64,000 nt of DNA from Papio anubis (taxonomy: Eukaryota > Chordata > Mammalia > Primates > Cercopithecidae), in contig NC_044981.1 of assembly GCF_008728515.1 (NCBI RefSeq), positions 134,975,937-135,039,936 on the forward strand, written 5' to 3'. Positions 11,160-21,430 of this stretch are shown piece after piece. The notes under the pieces were generated by a model, which saw nothing but the letters and a program-made list of their open reading frames with translations, searched no databases and was not told the origin of the DNA. The position numbers and the translations under genes were made by a program. Positions within the stretch are counted from its first letter, which is position 1; each line of letters opens with the position of its first letter.

Positions 11160-12300
11160 CTTTATCCTCATCCTCAAATTAAATGTGCTATTTTTCCCCT
11201 TCTTTGCCTGCCTACTATAGTTTTAATTGAGGCTTTTATATGATTCCACTTTCTCTTTTCTCTTAGCATATAAATTATACTGTAAAAAACATTTTTAGTT
11301 GTTACCCTAGAGTTTGTAATATATATTTACAACTAATATATGTCACTTTCAAATAACACAAATAACTTCATGAGTACTGCAGTTACCTTATATGAAAGTA
11401 TTCCTCATTCCTCCTTCCTGTCTCTTAAAACAGTACTGTCATTCATTTCACTTATCTATGAGCTATAATCATCCAAACTATTGCTACAATTATTATTTTT
11501 AACAGACTGCTTTCTGTTAGATCAATTAAGAATAAGAAAAATAAAACATTTTATTTTGCCTTCAATTATTTCTTCTCCAGCACTCGTCCTTTCTGTGTGT
11601 ATGTCTGAATTTCTGACCTTTATCATTTTTCTTTTCTCTGAAGAATTAAAAATTCTTCATCTTACAAGGCAGGTGAACTGGTGACAAATCCCCTGAATTG
11701 TTACTCATATTAGTAAGTCTTTATTTCTCCTTTACTTTTGAAGGATGATTTCACTGGATACAGAATTCTAGGTTGGTGAGTTTTTTCCAACTCTTTAAAT
11801 TTGTCCCTCTATTCTCTTCTTGCTTACATGGTTTCCAAAGAAAAGCCCATTGTAAATCTCTTCCTTTTTCCTCTGTTGGTAAGGTGTTTTTACCCCTCTG
11901 GTTCAAGTTTTTGCTTTGTCTTTGATTTGATGAAGTCTGATTATGATACTACTCAATGTGGATTTTTTTTTTTTTTTTTTTTGGTATTTATCCTGCTCAG
12001 TGTTTTGAAACTGCATTAATTTTGGAAAATTCTAAGTCTGGTTACTGCAAATATTTCTTCTGTTTCATGACCACTGTATCCTCCTTCTGGTATACCCAGG
12101 ACATACATGTTACATCTTCTGCAGTTGTCTCACATTTCTTGGGTATTATATTATGTTCTGGTTTTTTTTTCGTTTCTCTTTCTTTTTGGTTTGGGAAGTT
12201 TTTAATTGACATATATTCAAGCCCATTGATTCTTTCCTCAGCAGTGTCCAGTATAATTAGAAACCCACTAAAGACTTTATTTCTGTTTCTGTGTTTTTAA
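11160..12300 (-). repeat. Old L1M/HAL1-type LINE, antisense (part 1)
   Basis: Matches antisense old-LINE text: TTGTTACCCTAGAGTTTGTAATATA, CTTTCAAATAACACAAATAACTTCATG, GAAGGATGATTTCACTGGATACAGAATTCTAGG. It is interrupted at 12301 by the CT repeat and Alu. Confidence 0.6.
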
Positions 12301-12309
12301 TTTCTTTCT

Positions 12310-12341
<32 letters not shown>

Positions 12342-12352
12342 TCTCCTTTCTT
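12301..12352. repeat. (CT)n / TTTC microsatellite at an Alu tail
   Basis: TTTC units pass into a run of CT dinucleotides, abutting the antisense Alu; probably a degenerated Alu poly-A tail. Confidence 0.9.
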
Positions 12353-12637
12353 TCATTCGACAGAGTCTCGCTGTGCCACCCAGGCTAGAGTGCAGTGGCA
12401 TGATCTCACATCACTCCAACCTCTGCCTCCCGGGTTCAGGCGATTCTCCTGCCTCAGCCTTTGTAGCACCTGGAACTACAGGCACATGCCTCCATGCCAG
12501 GTTAATTTTTTGTATTTTTAGTAGAGACAGGGTTTCACTGTGTTAGCCAGGATGGTCTCGATCTCCTGACTTCGTGATCCGCCTGCCTCAGCCTCCCAAA
12601 GTCCTGGGATTACAGGCGTGAGCCACCGTGCCTGGCC
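12353..12637 (-). repeat. Alu, antisense
   Basis: CGACAGAGTCTCGCTGTGCCACC through GTGAGCCACCGTGCCTGGCC, both monomers present. GTTAGCCAGGATGGTCTCGATCTCCTGAC fits AluY or young AluS. Confidence 0.95.
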
Positions 12638-13900
12638 TTGTGTCTTCAATTTCTGTCATTGCCTTTCGGTTTTCCCCTAGAGTTTCCATTTCTCTGCTTA
12701 CATCACCCATCTTTCCCTGCATGTTGTCCCCTTTTTCCATTATACTCCTTAGCGTTATTATTAAATTTTAAGTTCCTGGTTTGATAATTCCCAAATATGT
12801 GCTATATCTGAATCTGGCTTTGATGCTTGATTTGTCTCTTCAGAGTGTGCTTTTTTGCCTTATAATATATGTTGCAGATTTTTTTTTTTTTGAAAGCCAG
12901 ACATGATGTTTCAGTTAAAAGAAACTGATAAATTGTCTTTTAATGTGATATTTTCTGTTTATCTATCTAGAAGTTAGGCTGTGTTTATAGTTTACTATAA
13001 AGGTAGGTGTCAGAGACTACATTGTCGTGTAGTGCTCTTGCTTTTGTCTGCCCTGTTGATTTTAGTCTCTAGAGACTCCTTCTTAGATACAGTCTTAAAT
13101 GCCATTCTTTGAGTTGTAGTTTCCTGTTATTATACAGTAGCACTGTTGATGTGGTCCTATGGTATGGAGGGGGGATTTCTATAATTTTATGATTAGGTTT
13201 CAGTTATTAGTGAGCCTGTGTCTCTAGGCTGTGACCTTCACAAATGTTTCTCAGCTTTTTTGTACGCTTTGGGAGAGACAGAATGGCTAGTGGAGGCTTG
13301 AGTTGGGTATTTCCCTTCCTTTATGTGGAAGTACAGAGGAGGTTGGAGTTGGGTATTGCTTTTTCCCTACATAGAATATTAGAGGTGGTTTGGTTGGGTA
13401 ATTCCCTTCCCCCATAACAGTTAGGATCTGGTAAAGCACAAGTTGGTTGGGCTGTGCTAAAATAGTTTTCCTTGAGGACAGGCATTTTTAAAGGAGAACA
13501 GAATGCTCTGGATATATTTCAGAATGGTTGCTTCTTCTCTCACCCTGCCAGAAGCACAAGGAAATTTTTTTCATCTTCATCCCGAGAACCTGGATGGGCC
13601 CCTGAAAGTAAGACTCAGAAAAGTGTGGGAGGTCCTCCTAAACATGCTCTCCCGACCCTGGGAGTTTTATCTCTTAAACGATTCTACTCTTGGTCCCCAG
13701 TTACCCTTGTATTCTTCCAGGTGCTGGCTCCAGCAGTGGTTTTTGCCCCCAGTGAGCTATGACTGTTTGTATTCGCCTACCTGTCTAGTTTTTGGGGTTG
13801 TGGTTTGCCCTGTGACCTCAATTCTCTGGTGAATCTAAGAAGAGTTGTTGATTTTCACTGCTTGTGCTATTTCCTTGTACTGAATCTTCTCTTTAGGCAT
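12638..13900 (-). repeat. Old L1M/HAL1-type LINE, antisense (part 2)
   Basis: Resumes after the Alu with TTCCCCTAGAGTTTCCATTTC, GAAAGCCAGACATGATGTTTCAG and AGAAGTTAGGCTGTGTTTATAG, standard antisense text of old L1M/HAL1 copies. ORFs here are incidental. Confidence 0.6.
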
Positions 13901-14020
13901 ATACATCATGATTTTGCCTAATCTTTTTAATTAAAAAAACTTGGATGAAAGTATTTTACTTTGCTCATCTATTTATACTTCAATCTCTCTATTGTATTGA
14001 AGACATTAAAAACAAGTATT

Positions 14021-14341
14021 GGCCGGGCGCGGTGGCTCAAGCCTGTAATCCCAGCACTTTGGGAGGCCGAGACGGGCGGATCACGAAGTCAGGAGATCGA
14101 GACCATCCTGGCTAACCCGGTGAAACCCCGTCTCTACTAAAAATATACAAAAAAAAAACTAGCCGGGCGAGGTGGCGGGCGCCTGTAGTCCCAGCTACTT
14201 GGGAGGCTGAGGCAGGAGAATGGCGTAAACCCGGGAGGCAGAGCTTGCAGTGAGCTGAGATCCGGCCACTGCACTCCAGCCTGGGCGACAGAGCGAGACT
14301 CCGTCTCAAAAAACAAAAAAACAAAAAAACAAAAAAAAAAA
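14021..14341 (+). mobile_element. Full-length young AluY, Old World monkey type
   Basis: Starts GGCCGGGCGCGGTGGCTCAAGCC and ends in an A-rich tail with AAAACAAAAA units. Differences from the general AluY (GGCTCAAGCC, GAGACGGGCGG, GCGAGGTGGCGGGC, GGCGTAAACCCGG, GAGATCCGGCCACTGC) are those I recall from macaque/baboon AluY lineages. An 8-bp direct repeat CAAGTATT flanks it at 14013-14020 and 14343-14350. Confidence 0.93.
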
Positions 14342-14559
14342 CCAAGTATTTACTGCATTGAACAGGCCATTGATTAAGTTAAACTGTAACCTTAAGAGAC
14401 ATGTCTTAAATAAAATATACAATAGCTGCTATGAATAGTAGCAGGAATTTTAACATTGAAAACTTTTTTTCTACAGTGAAATTTTATATAGAATTTATTT
14501 AATGATTTGCTTCCTTTAGTACTCACTCATGTACTTTGTTCTGGCAATTATTTTTTATT

Positions 14560-15790
14560 CATTAATTCATTTATTGAGTATCTACTATGTGCCAGGAGCC
14601 ATTCTAGACATTCTAGACATTGATGAAGAAAACAATGAAAGACTACTGCCTCTGGGAAGGCATATGTTTCAGTTTAGGGAAACAAACACTAGAAAATGAT
14701 CATAATATAAATAAGCAAGTGATATGGAATGATAGAAGGTGAAGGGTGATATGAAAGAGAGAAACAGAAAAGGGCAAATGGAAGAGAAGCTTGCAATTTT
14801 AAATAGAGCATTTAGAGTAGATCTCACTGCCAAGATGATATTTAAGCAGTCTTGAAGAAAAAGAGAAGTTGGCTGTGAACATATCTGGCTGAAGAATGTA
14901 ACAGGCAGAGGAAACTGGCTGTGCAAAGATCTGACTGACAATGAGGAGGTCCGGGAGACAGTGGGGAGTTAGAGTGAGACAAAGGAGTAGCAGATGAGAC
15001 CCACGTGGTGCCAGGGGCCAAGTAAAGACTTTGGTTTTTATATTGAGTGAAAGGAGTGACACTGTAGGCTTATAAACAGAAGACAGACATAATTTATTTA
15101 GCATCTAAAAATAATATTTAGCTTCCCTATTGAGATTTGACTGCAAGGATACTGGTTAGAAAGCCATTGCAACAAGCCAGGCAAGAGATAATGTGGCTCA
15201 GATCAGGATAGTCCTGATGTAAGAGATGTCAGGTGTTAAGAAAGAGAAAAGCTAAGGATGTCCCTGAGATTTATGGACTGCACTGAAAGAAAAGAGTTTC
15301 CAATAGCTGAGTTTGGGAAGACAGCATGTAGCTTAGGTTTTGGGGGAAGATTAGATTTCAGTTTAAGCATGTTAATTTTGAGACATCTATTAGATGTCCA
15401 AGTGGAGATCTGAAGTAGACATACAGCATTCAGGAAGATGTTTTGGCTAGAGCTATACTTTGGGTAGTCATCAGCATAAAGATGATATTTAAAGACATGA
15501 GACCATTTAAGATCAGAGTAGGCGTGAGTGTAGATAGAGGGAAAAAGAGAACCAAGACACTCTAAAAGGTGTGTGTGAGGGGTGGGTGGTGTATAGGGAG
15601 AAGGAACCAGCAAAACTGAGAGGAATCACAAGTGAGATAAGAGGAAAGTAAGTGAGAAAAATGTATCAAAGAGGAGGGAGTCTAATCTACTTTGTCAAAT
15701 GCTGCTGAGAGCTTAAGTAAAATAAGATAGGCTAACATTATTTCAGTGGATTTAGGCACAAAAGTACTGAAGATAGGTCAGTAATTGAAT
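14560..15790 (-). repeat. L2 LINE, antisense, with reverse-transcriptase remnants
   Basis: Begins with the antisense L2 3' end (TTTATTGAGTATCTACTATGTGCCAGG) and extends 1.2 kb. On the minus strand two reverse-transcriptase landmarks survive. One is a LSAAFDKVD-like palm motif encoded around 15690-15720. The other is YADD, inside a 125-codon open stretch (15236-15613) that also shows the family-typical Trp/Cys-Leu-Lys-Asn segment. The copy is broken by stops and is not functional. Confidence 0.8.
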
Positions 15791-16614
15791 ACAAAAAAAA
15801 TTAAGAGTTTAGATAACATGGCCCATAGACTTTCTCCAGCAGCAATGCCGTCCTCCAATGCATTAAAGCTATTCCTAGCCCACAGCACCCACCATGTACA
15901 AAGAAAGACTGGGATCTAGCCTGCATTGAAACTGATGTTCTGAGTTCTTAGGAAGTCCTTGATGGCATCTATTCTACTAATCTCTAGCTGTTCCCTAGAC
16001 TTGAGGAATAGCATGAGCCTATCTAGAGCTAGCTCTAGGATTCTTAAACCTAGCTCATTTTGAGTCAAACCACCAGAATTTTAGTTTCTAAACTTACCTT
16101 GAGGTTCAGAGAAGCCAGTAGGTATAATGTCAAAAGTTAGTGTGTGCTAAACTTTATAAAATAACTTATTAATGTAAGAAGTGCTCTTTAAACCCTCCTT
16201 TTTTTTCTAAAAATTAAAAATCTTTGCAATTTTGCAGACCTTCAGCCTATAGGCAACCACTGATTTTTTGTTTTTTTACAAGAAGATAATACTTTTTCAT
16301 TGCTGCATCTTCAGAAACTCTATAATTACACAGGGTATATAAATAATATTACATAAATCACACAGGTTTTTTGATGCAGTTAATAATATAAAAAGTAATA
16401 TATATGTAATGTTTTATAAGAGGATATTCTGTCTTCCAAATCTTCCAAATTGTTCATTTTCAAAAGCATGGAAGGAAGAAAAAAATGACAGAAGGGTGGC
16501 TGGAGATATTGAAAATCAATGCCATATCATGAAAATGCTGTAAAATTTATGTTAGTAAGTTATCAAGAAAATATAGACTATTATAATACCCTGCTAATAT
16601 TAACACATAACTTT
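15791..16614. other. Intron, no clear feature
   Basis: AT-rich. Possibly an old LINE scrap near 16210-16400. No gene seen. Confidence 0.45.
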
Positions 16615-16916
16615 ATTTTTTTTTTATTTTTATGTTTTGAGACAGGGTCTCACTTTGTCACCCAAGCTGAAATGCAGTGGGTGTGATCATGACTCACTGC
16701 AACCTTTGCTTCTCAGGGTCAAGTGATATTCCCACCTCAGTCTCCTGAGTAGCTGGGACATGCCACCAGGTTCAGCTAATTTTTTTCTAATTTTTGTACA
16801 GAGACAAGGTCTCACTATATTGCCCAGGCTAGCCTTGAACTCCTGGGCTGAAGCAGTCCTCTCACCTGAGCCTCCCAAAATGCTGGAATTATAGGAATGA
16901 GATACAGTTCCTGGCC
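16615..16916 (-). repeat. AluJ-like element, antisense
   Basis: T-rich tail, then GAGACAGGGTCTCACTTTGTCACCC. ACAAGGTCTCACTATATTGCCCAGGCT and GAACTCCTGGGCTGAAGCAGTCC are AluJ-like. Ends at CAGTTCCTGGCC. Confidence 0.93.
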
Positions 16917-17840
16917 AATACGTACGTTTATTCAGGACCATTTATAATGATACTATGTTGGGTAGTGTATGAGGAACAGGTAAATAAATGCAGGACAATA
17001 TTCTAAGCATCTCTGCAGTCTCAAAGGAAGACTCATGAGACAGTGGGTAGTTGGAAAAAATACAGATATCCATTAACCCCAGTGGCGCATGAGGCAATTA
17101 ATACGTTGCTGAGCACCCACCAGCATACCTAGGGCTCCTGAATGGCTACTCTGATTGTGACCCACTCTGCACCACTCCTTTGCTAGGTAGGTATAATATA
17201 ACACCAGTGGAGAAAGAAATAATTTTGACATTGGAAAAATACTGCATCTTGGTATTTATTTTCACATATTAATCTCAAGTAGCTTGTATCTCATGATTTT
17301 GCAATATTGTTTCATCTCACAGGATAAGATTTGGTATAAAGAATGTATGTTTTGGGTCAAAACTTTCTTCTATGATAATTTGATATATAAAGTCTGGCCC
17401 TCAAGAATGTGACTTAAAATGACCTAATAATTTATAAACCTTCGTATAAAATTTATGAACACATTTACATACATATTCACACACATAGCTATATTCATGT
17501 ATGTTATGAATGATAAAAGTATAAATATAAACACAGGAATATTTAGCATGAGAATCAGGAGAGTGATTGTACGTCAGTAGAAGTGAGGATGTGATTCTGA
17601 GGAAGTTCCCTAGAGCTCCAAGGTACTGGCTAATGTCCACTTCTTAAACTGAGTATGGGCTTATGAGTGTTGGTTTTATATTCAATCTCTTTCATCTTAA
17701 AATTTGAAAAAAGGAAAATCACACATAAGAAATGATATATGATGATCATCTGAGTTCTTTATTTTGTAAAATAAGTTTATTTATGGCATCAGGAGAGTAT
17801 CTTGCAGCAAACATTTTGAAGTACAAAATACCATAGTGAT
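16917..17840. other. Intron ahead of exon B
   Basis: No repeat recognised with confidence. The last bases form the T-rich polypyrimidine tract of the exon B acceptor. Confidence 0.5.
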
Positions 17841-17857
17841 TTTTTTTTTCTTTTCAG

Positions 17858-18906
17858 TTCGAAAGGATATAGTCCGCATCCTCCCCAGTCTAGATGTCGA
17901 AGTCAAAGACATCACTGATTCTTATGATGCTAACTGGTTTCTTCAGCTGTTATCAACAGAAGATCTTTTTGAAATGACCAGTAAAGAGTTCCCCATAGTA
18001 ACTGAAGTCATAGAAGCACCTCAAGGAAATCACCTGCCCCAAAGCATTTTACAGCCTGGGAAAACAATTGTGATCCACAAAAAGTACCAGGCATCAAGAA
18101 TCTTAGCTTCAGAAATTAGAAGCAATTTTCCTAAAAGACACTTCTTGATCCCCACTAGTTATAAAGGCAAGTTCAAGCGGCGACCGAGGGAGTTCCCAAC
18201 GGCCTATGACCTAGAGATCGCTAAGAGTGAAAAGGAGCCTCTTCACGTGGTGGCCACCAAAGCCTTTCATTCCCCTCATAACAAGCTGTCATCTGTATCT
18301 GTTGGGGACCAGTTTCTGGTGCATCACTCAGAGACAACTGAAGTCCTCTGTGAGGGAATAAAAAAAGTAGTGAATGTTCTGGCCTGTGAAAAAATCCTCA
18401 AAAAGTCCTATGAGGCAGCACTGCTCCCTTTGTACATGGAAGGAGGTTTTGTAGAGGTGATTCATGATAAGAAACAGTACCCGATTTCTGAGCTCTGTAA
18501 ACAGTTCCGCTTGCCCTTCAATGTGAAGGTGTCTGTCAGGGATCTTTCCATTGAAGAGGATGTGTTGGCTGCCACACCAGGACTGCAGTTGGAGGAAGAC
18601 ATCACAGACTCTTACCTACTCATAAGTGACTTTGCCAACCCCACGGAGTGCTGGGAAATTCCTGTGGGTCGCTTGAATATGACTGTTCAGTTAGTTAGTA
18701 ATTTCTCTAGGGATGCAGGACCATTTCTAGTCAGGACTCTGGTAGAAGAGATCACTGAAGAGCAGTATTACATGATGCGGAGATATGAAAGCTCAGCCTC
18801 ACACCCCCCACCTCGCCCTCCCAAACACCCTTCAGTAGAGGAAACAAAGTTAACCCTGCTAACCTTAGCAGAAGAAAGGAAGGTGGACCTGCCCAAGTCT
18901 CCCAAG
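17858..18906 (+). CDS. THEMIS: THEMIS large internal coding exon B (CABIT 2, NLS-like patch, proline-rich motif)
   Basis: The 1049-nt exon is preceded by a T-rich tract and TTTTCAG and followed by a GTAAGG donor at 18907. Its first two bases complete the Phe codon begun by the last base of exon A, giving VMK-F-RKDIVRILPSL across the junction. It then runs 349 codons with no stop (about residues 238-586) and ends in phase 0 after SPK. Visible features are a basic KGKFKRRPREF patch matching the described nuclear-localisation region, a CABIT signature with ACEK followed by LLPLYMEGGF, and a later ECWEIP segment. Near the end is PPPRPPKHP, the type of Pro/Arg/Lys motif bound by a GRB2 SH3 domain. 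There is no frameshift or internal stop, so this is an active-looking copy. Intron retention would add about 23 residues before a stop at 18976-18978. The last ~55 codons are expected on a later exon. Confidence 0.96.
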
Positions 18907-18978
18907 GTAAGGCTATGGTTTTGCAATCTTTCCTCTGGAGTGTGTTCCTTGAGGCAGTTTGTTTCAAGTCTTTTCTGA

Positions 18979-20097
18979 GTGTGTTTTGCTTACTTTTCTT
19001 TCTTTCATGCCATATTTGCAATGAGCTTTTCTGATGTGCAGTAGATGAATGAACATCAACAGTGCGTAAGCTGTTGCAGCATTTTATATTCTGATGTGGC
19101 ATGAAGTTTAATACTGAAGTGGAAATAACAGAGATGACATTTGGAAATGATGACCCAAATTGCCTTTTCAATGGGTTTGGGTAATTAAGAATATTTCATA
19201 AACTGCCTTGGAAGCAAACCCCTTTTATTTTAGAAGTTCTGTTAATTTTTTTCTAAGTAAAATTTAATACCTCATCTAGGATATTAACATAGAGTAAACT
19301 CCCTTCTTATGGGGATGGGGGATTACTGGTAGCATGCATCTATAGCACATGTCTTCATTTTGTTTTATGTGCAGAAAGATGTAAAAATATCTTGGCAGAA
19401 CAGTGAGTGAGATTGTGAGCATCTGCCCACATTCTGCTTATCTTAGAATCGTAATCTTTAACAGTTCTATTGAAAAACAAAATCAATAAAATTGCAGACA
19501 CTATGAATTCATTACAGAATCAACAACTCCATAACCACTCTAAAGATTTTGGAGGGTGATTCAGCTTCATTTCCACTTGAAGTCTTTGCCTCTTGAAAAC
19601 TGCCTTCTGGCTGCCTGCAAAGCGCTTGCCCTTACACCATGATGTGTAGGTCGTTTATCCAGCCGTGGTTCTTTGGTGTGTGGAAGGAGTGCATTCTGGT
19701 CTGGCAGATGTTGTACTTGCAGCTTAGGGAAACAAAGCAATTAGTAAAACAAAGAGATGCTGTGTTCACTCTCTATGCTTAGAAATAATAGCAGCCTTAG
19801 GCTTCAAGTACATGGATATGGAAATACTTTTATTTCTACATCTCAGAGATTGCATTCTGATGATAGCTGGGGAAATCCAGTAAGGATCTCCAAAAGCATC
19901 TTTAGAAAAAGATAAAACCAGCAGAAATTTTCTTCCCAGAAAAACAATTTTGAAAGAGACATTTGATATATAATACAATGGTTTCCAAATAATGTTGATT
20001 AACGTGTTGTTATTATTTTGAAAGGTATCTTTGGCTTCTCCTATTTAACATATTTTTATTACTGAACTGAATAATGAGAAATGAAATGTCATCTTTG
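18979..20097. other. Intron after exon B, no clear feature
   Basis: Unique-looking AT-rich sequence. Minus-strand ORFs here overlap exon B or are short, and were not taken as genes. Confidence 0.5.
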
Positions 20098-20610
20098 TTT
20101 CTTAGTGGCAGGCAGAATAATTCCCCCCTCACTTAAATATTTATATACCTAAATTCCCAGAACCTATGAATATGTTACTTTGCGTGGCAAAAGAGACTTT
20201 GCATATGTGCTTAAAATTAAGGACATCGAGATGAGATTATTCTGGATTATCCAGGTGGGTCCAATTTAATCACGAGAGTTCTTACAACAACCTTTCCAAG
20301 TAAGATCAGGGTTAGAGGGACATGTAACTACATAAGAATGGTCAGAGATCCAACATTACTGAATTTGAAGATGGAGGAAGGGAATCATGAACTAAGGAAC
20401 ACAAATGGCCTCTAGAAGCCAGAGAAGACAAGGAATCAGATTCTTTTCCAGAGTCTCCAGGAAGGAGTGCAGTTGACAACACTGGTTTTAGCTAGTGGGA
20501 CCCACATCAGCTACTAACCTATAGAACTGTAAAATAATAAATTTGTATTATTTAAGCCACTAAGTTGATGATAATTTATTATAGTAACAATAGAAAGATA
20601 ATACAAGACA
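20098..20610 (+). repeat. MaLR/MLT1-type LTR, sense
   Basis: GGCAGAATAATTCCCCCC, GAACCTATGAATATGTTACTTTGCGTGGCAAAAG, GATTATCCAGGTGGGTCCAATTTAATCAC and the end AAATTTGTATTATTTAAGCCACTAAG follow an MLT1-group LTR in order. The AATAAAT signal lies near 20535. Confidence 0.8.
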
Positions 20611-21061
20611 TCAAGTTGAGAAAGAGGAATACTTAAAAACCATAGACAGTAAAATGTGTATGCAAGTCACTACTTGTTTTGCTGGAAAAGTGTTTTTGTT
20701 TTTTTTTTGTTGTTGTGTTTTTTTTTTTCTTTAAATGAATTTATTAGCTCATGTACCCATGGACAACCTAAGGGTATAGCTAAGCTTCAGGAATAGTTGG
20801 AACCGGAATCTTGAAAACGGCCTAAGTTGTTTTTACTTTTCGTTACATATTGGCTTTCTTTTTCCAGGCTAACTGTTTCAGGGTTTTTTTTCCAGCCTAC
20901 TGCTAAGAGTTCCTGCATCTCACATCTCATTGTTTCATCTCTAGAGAAGAAGATAATCTCTTTGGCTCAAAATTTAAAATCGAAAGGGCCTTGGTTGGAT
21001 TAATGCCATCTCCTGACTCAACCAATTTATTACTTACTCCAACTAGAGGCATGATTGGAGG
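20611..21061. other. Intron with a T-rich stretch
   Basis: Contains an interrupted T/GTT-rich run at about 20695-20735 and otherwise nothing recognised. Confidence 0.5.
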
Positions 21062-21430
21062 GTATCTGTTTGTGCTATTACAACATAATACCACAGACTC
21101 CGTAATTCATAAAGAACAGCCATTTATTGTTTTGGAGTTCTGGAGGCTGGAAAGTCCAAGATCAAAATGCCAGTAGGCTCTGTCTCTGGTTCCAAGATGG
21201 CTTCTTATTGTTGCATTGACGGGAGAGAAGGAATGTTGTGTTGTCACATAGCAAAAGTGGGGGAACCCTTTCCACAAGCCCTTTTCTTAGCAGCATTAAT
21301 CCATTAATGAGGGCTCTGCCCACATAATAAAAACACATCTCATTAGGACACACCTTCCAACAATGTTGTGTTGGTGATTAAGTTTTCAGCATGTGAATTT
21401 TGGAGGAAATAAAACAATTTAAACCATAGC
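21062..21430 (-). repeat. MaLR/MLT1-type LTR, antisense
   Basis: GTGCTATTACAACATAATACCACAGACTCC at the left, GTTCTGGAGGCTGGAAAGTCCAAGATC in the middle, and CATGTGAATTTTGGAGG ... ACCATAGCA at the right give the expected order of an inverted MLT1-group LTR. It lies about 450 bp from the MLT1-like LTR at 20098 but in the opposite orientation, so it is a separate insertion. Confidence 0.8.

Larger units (their letters stand above)
1563..17857 (+). other. THEMIS: THEMIS intron between exons A and B
   Basis: A phase-1 intron of 16,295 bp running from the GTGAGT donor to the TTTTCAG acceptor. The assignment rests on the continuous THEMIS reading frame obtained by joining its flanks. Its contents are listed as separate repeats and gap entries. 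Confidence 0.92.

Noticed and set aside
18752..19171. 139-codon minus-strand ORF
   Set aside because: Its C-terminal part is the complement of THEMIS exon B and the rest is intron; a shadow ORF.
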